Assembly (NCBI GenBank): GCA_021413405.1
Contig: JAIOQL010000325.1
Coordinates: 1-6,853 of the forward strand
Direction of reading: 5' to 3'
Length of the DNA: 6,853 nucleotides
Origin: Leptospira sp.
GTDB lineage: Bacteria; Spirochaetota; Leptospiria; Leptospirales; Leptospiraceae
In this document: in pieces, positions 6,485 through 6,853 of the stretch
Layout of the letters: each line of letters starts with the position of its first letter
Position numbering within the stretch: the first letter of the stretch is position 1
Notes under the pieces: model-generated
Seen by the model: only the letters and a program-made list of their open reading frames with translations
Databases searched by the model: none
What the model was told of the DNA's origin: nothing
Translations under genes and position numbers: made by a program

Positions 6485-6490
6485 TGTCAA
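6485..6490 (-). promoter_or_regulatory. Possible -35 element for the regulator cluster
   Basis: TTGACA on the minus strand lies 29 bases before the regulator start codon. No good -10 follows at 16-18 bases (the best sequences are AT-rich, such as TAAACATT), so this is a suggestion only. It lies downstream of both palindromes relative to this gene, so a protein bound there could control it. Confidence 0.25.
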
Positions 6491-6525
6491 GCAAAATCAG
6501 ATCCCTTACCGAAGAAGGCAGTCAC

Positions 6526-6539
6526 GTCGGACGTCCGAC
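6526..6539. promoter_or_regulatory. Perfect 14-bp palindrome GTCGGACGTCCGAC
   Basis: This self-complementary 14-mer lies in the divergent region between the regulator cluster and the small-ORF/parA transcript, about 70 bases from the regulator start. It could be an operator for the Fis-type HTH protein, a centromere-like (parS) site for the Par system, or a copy of a genome-wide intergenic palindrome. It does not match the canonical chromosomal parS, TGTTTCACGTGAAACA. Confidence 0.5.
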
Positions 6540-6542
6540 ACT

Positions 6543-6559
6543 TTCCAGGTTGCCAGGAA
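6543..6559. repeat. Imperfect inverted repeat between the two palindromes
   Basis: TTCCAGG-TTG-CCAGGAA has 7-base arms with one mismatched position and also contains the direct repeat CCAGG. It sits between the two perfect palindromes. Significance is uncertain. Confidence 0.3.
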
Positions 6560-6577
6560 TTTAGAAGAAATAACTTA

Positions 6578-6591
6578 GAGCAATATTGCTC
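6578..6591. promoter_or_regulatory. Perfect 14-bp palindrome GAGCAATATTGCTC
   Basis: This is a second self-complementary 14-mer in the same divergent region, with partial extension (TT and AA after one mismatched pair). Its centre is 52 bp from that of the first palindrome, close to five helical turns, so proteins on both sites would lie on the same DNA face. The half-sites of the two palindromes differ, so they may bind different proteins. Confidence 0.5.
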
Positions 6592-6710
6592 AAAATTAAA
6601 TCAGATCCTGCTTACAAGAGAATAAAAATCATCGAAAAAGAAACGCGGGGGCGAGGCTTTTCTCATTATTCAACAACTCAAATCCGACAATCAAATTGTA
6701 GCAGGCAAAA

Positions 6711-6803
6711 ATGAAAATATTTGACAATTTAAATTTTTCTATTGATCAATTCGGAATTGCTGAAATTCGTGAGATGCAGGCAAAGCAGGACCCCAAAAAA
6801 TGA
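6711..6803 (+). CDS. 30-residue small ORF translationally coupled to the parA-type gene
   Basis: ATG at 6711 is preceded by GCAGG (AGG five bases before the start), one of the better ribosome sites in the window. The frame encodes 30 residues (beginning MKIFDNLNFSIDQFGIAEIR, ending KQDPKK) and stops at TGA 6801-6803, which overlaps the next start as ATGA. The product would be a soluble, probably helical and amphipathic micropeptide. It could be a real small protein working with the ParA-type ATPase, or a leader whose translation controls it. A chance ORF of this length is possible, but the ribosome site plus the ATGA overlap argue for real translation. Confidence 0.5.
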   Translation: MKIFDNLNFSIDQFGIAEIREMQAKQDPKK

Positions 6804-6853
6804 TAGTAGTTTCCATTACCAACCAGAAAGGAGGCGAAGGCAAGACCACCACC
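6800..6853 (+). CDS. ParA/Soj-type (MinD-superfamily) ATPase, N-terminal 18 codons (3' end off the window)
   Basis: The visible residues MIVVSITNQKGGEGKTTT are the N-terminus and deviant Walker A motif (KGGxGKT) of ParA-type partitioning ATPases, with signature Lys10 and Lys15. Most family members have Val at residue 13 (KGGVGKT); Glu is found here. AGGA (6787-6790) is a ribosome site nine bases before the ATG and lies inside the preceding small ORF, whose stop overlaps this start. The first beta strand starts almost at residue 1, so no N-terminal HTH of the type seen in some plasmid ParAs is present. It would be expected to drive segregation or positioning of DNA or a protein cargo together with a ParB-like partner downstream, which is not visible. 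An orphan ParA of another pathway is possible. Confidence 0.85.
   Translation, partial: MIVVSITNQKGGEGKTTT

Noticed and set aside
6640..6670. GC-rich stretch before the small ORF as a hairpin terminator or riboswitch
   Set aside because: GAG...CTC gives only three pairs; no stable fold or known aptamer pattern is visible by eye.
6721..6726. TTGACA on the plus strand as a promoter for the parA-type gene
   Set aside because: It lies inside the small ORF and has no acceptable -10 at 16-18 bases. It is likely chance.

Overview
The window (about 6.85 kb, moderately AT-rich) looks like bacterial chromosomal or large-replicon DNA. The best guess, held with modest confidence, is a spirochaete of the Leptospira type. 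The reasons are an RsbU/SpoIIE-type phosphatase with a coiled linker, poor Shine-Dalgarno sites, likely TTG starts, sparse intergenic regions carrying short perfect palindromes, and many lineage-restricted proteins. No rRNA, tRNA, CRISPR array, transposase or integrase is visible.

Layout: (1) Positions 1-873 (+) hold the C-terminal part of a PP2C-family (SpoIIE/RsbU) serine phosphatase whose sensor half lies off the left edge. (2) Positions 874-2007 are mostly gene-free. They contain one small minus-strand gene for a 71-residue zinc-ribbon-like protein (1094-1309), a 74-nt imperfect inverted repeat abutting its stop codon, and a GC-rich patch (about 1430-1620) studded with inverted repeats. 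An AT-rich stretch follows, with a hairpin and a perfect palindrome just before the next gene. (3) Positions 2008-2706 (+) encode a DEDDh 3'-5' exonuclease of the DNA polymerase III epsilon (DnaQ) family. (4) Positions 2703-6455 (-) are a four-gene, probably co-transcribed cluster. Reading from 6455 downwards, it encodes a degenerate NtrC-type regulator (GAF-like, AAA+ and Fis-type HTH regions), a cytoplasmic protein with a helical/coiled C-terminus, an exported protein with a Sec signal peptide, and a small basic protein. The last three are not recognised. (5) Positions 6456-6710 form a divergent intergenic region with two perfect 14-bp palindromes. (6) Positions 6711-6853 (+) hold a 30-codon ORF whose stop overlaps the start of a ParA/Soj-type ATPase cut by the right edge.

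The main point of interest is the minus-strand cluster and its divergent partner. Its first gene keeps the bEBP architecture and a Walker A loop. It has lost the GAFTGA loop, the Walker B glutamate, and the recognisable arginine finger and sensor II arginine. It therefore cannot be a conventional sigma-54 activator and more likely acts as a DNA-binding nucleotide sensor or scaffold. It may bind the palindromes it shares with the small-ORF/parA transcript. How the four proteins work together cannot be read from the sequence; the gene coupling suggests a shared process that links a cytoplasmic regulator to an exported factor.
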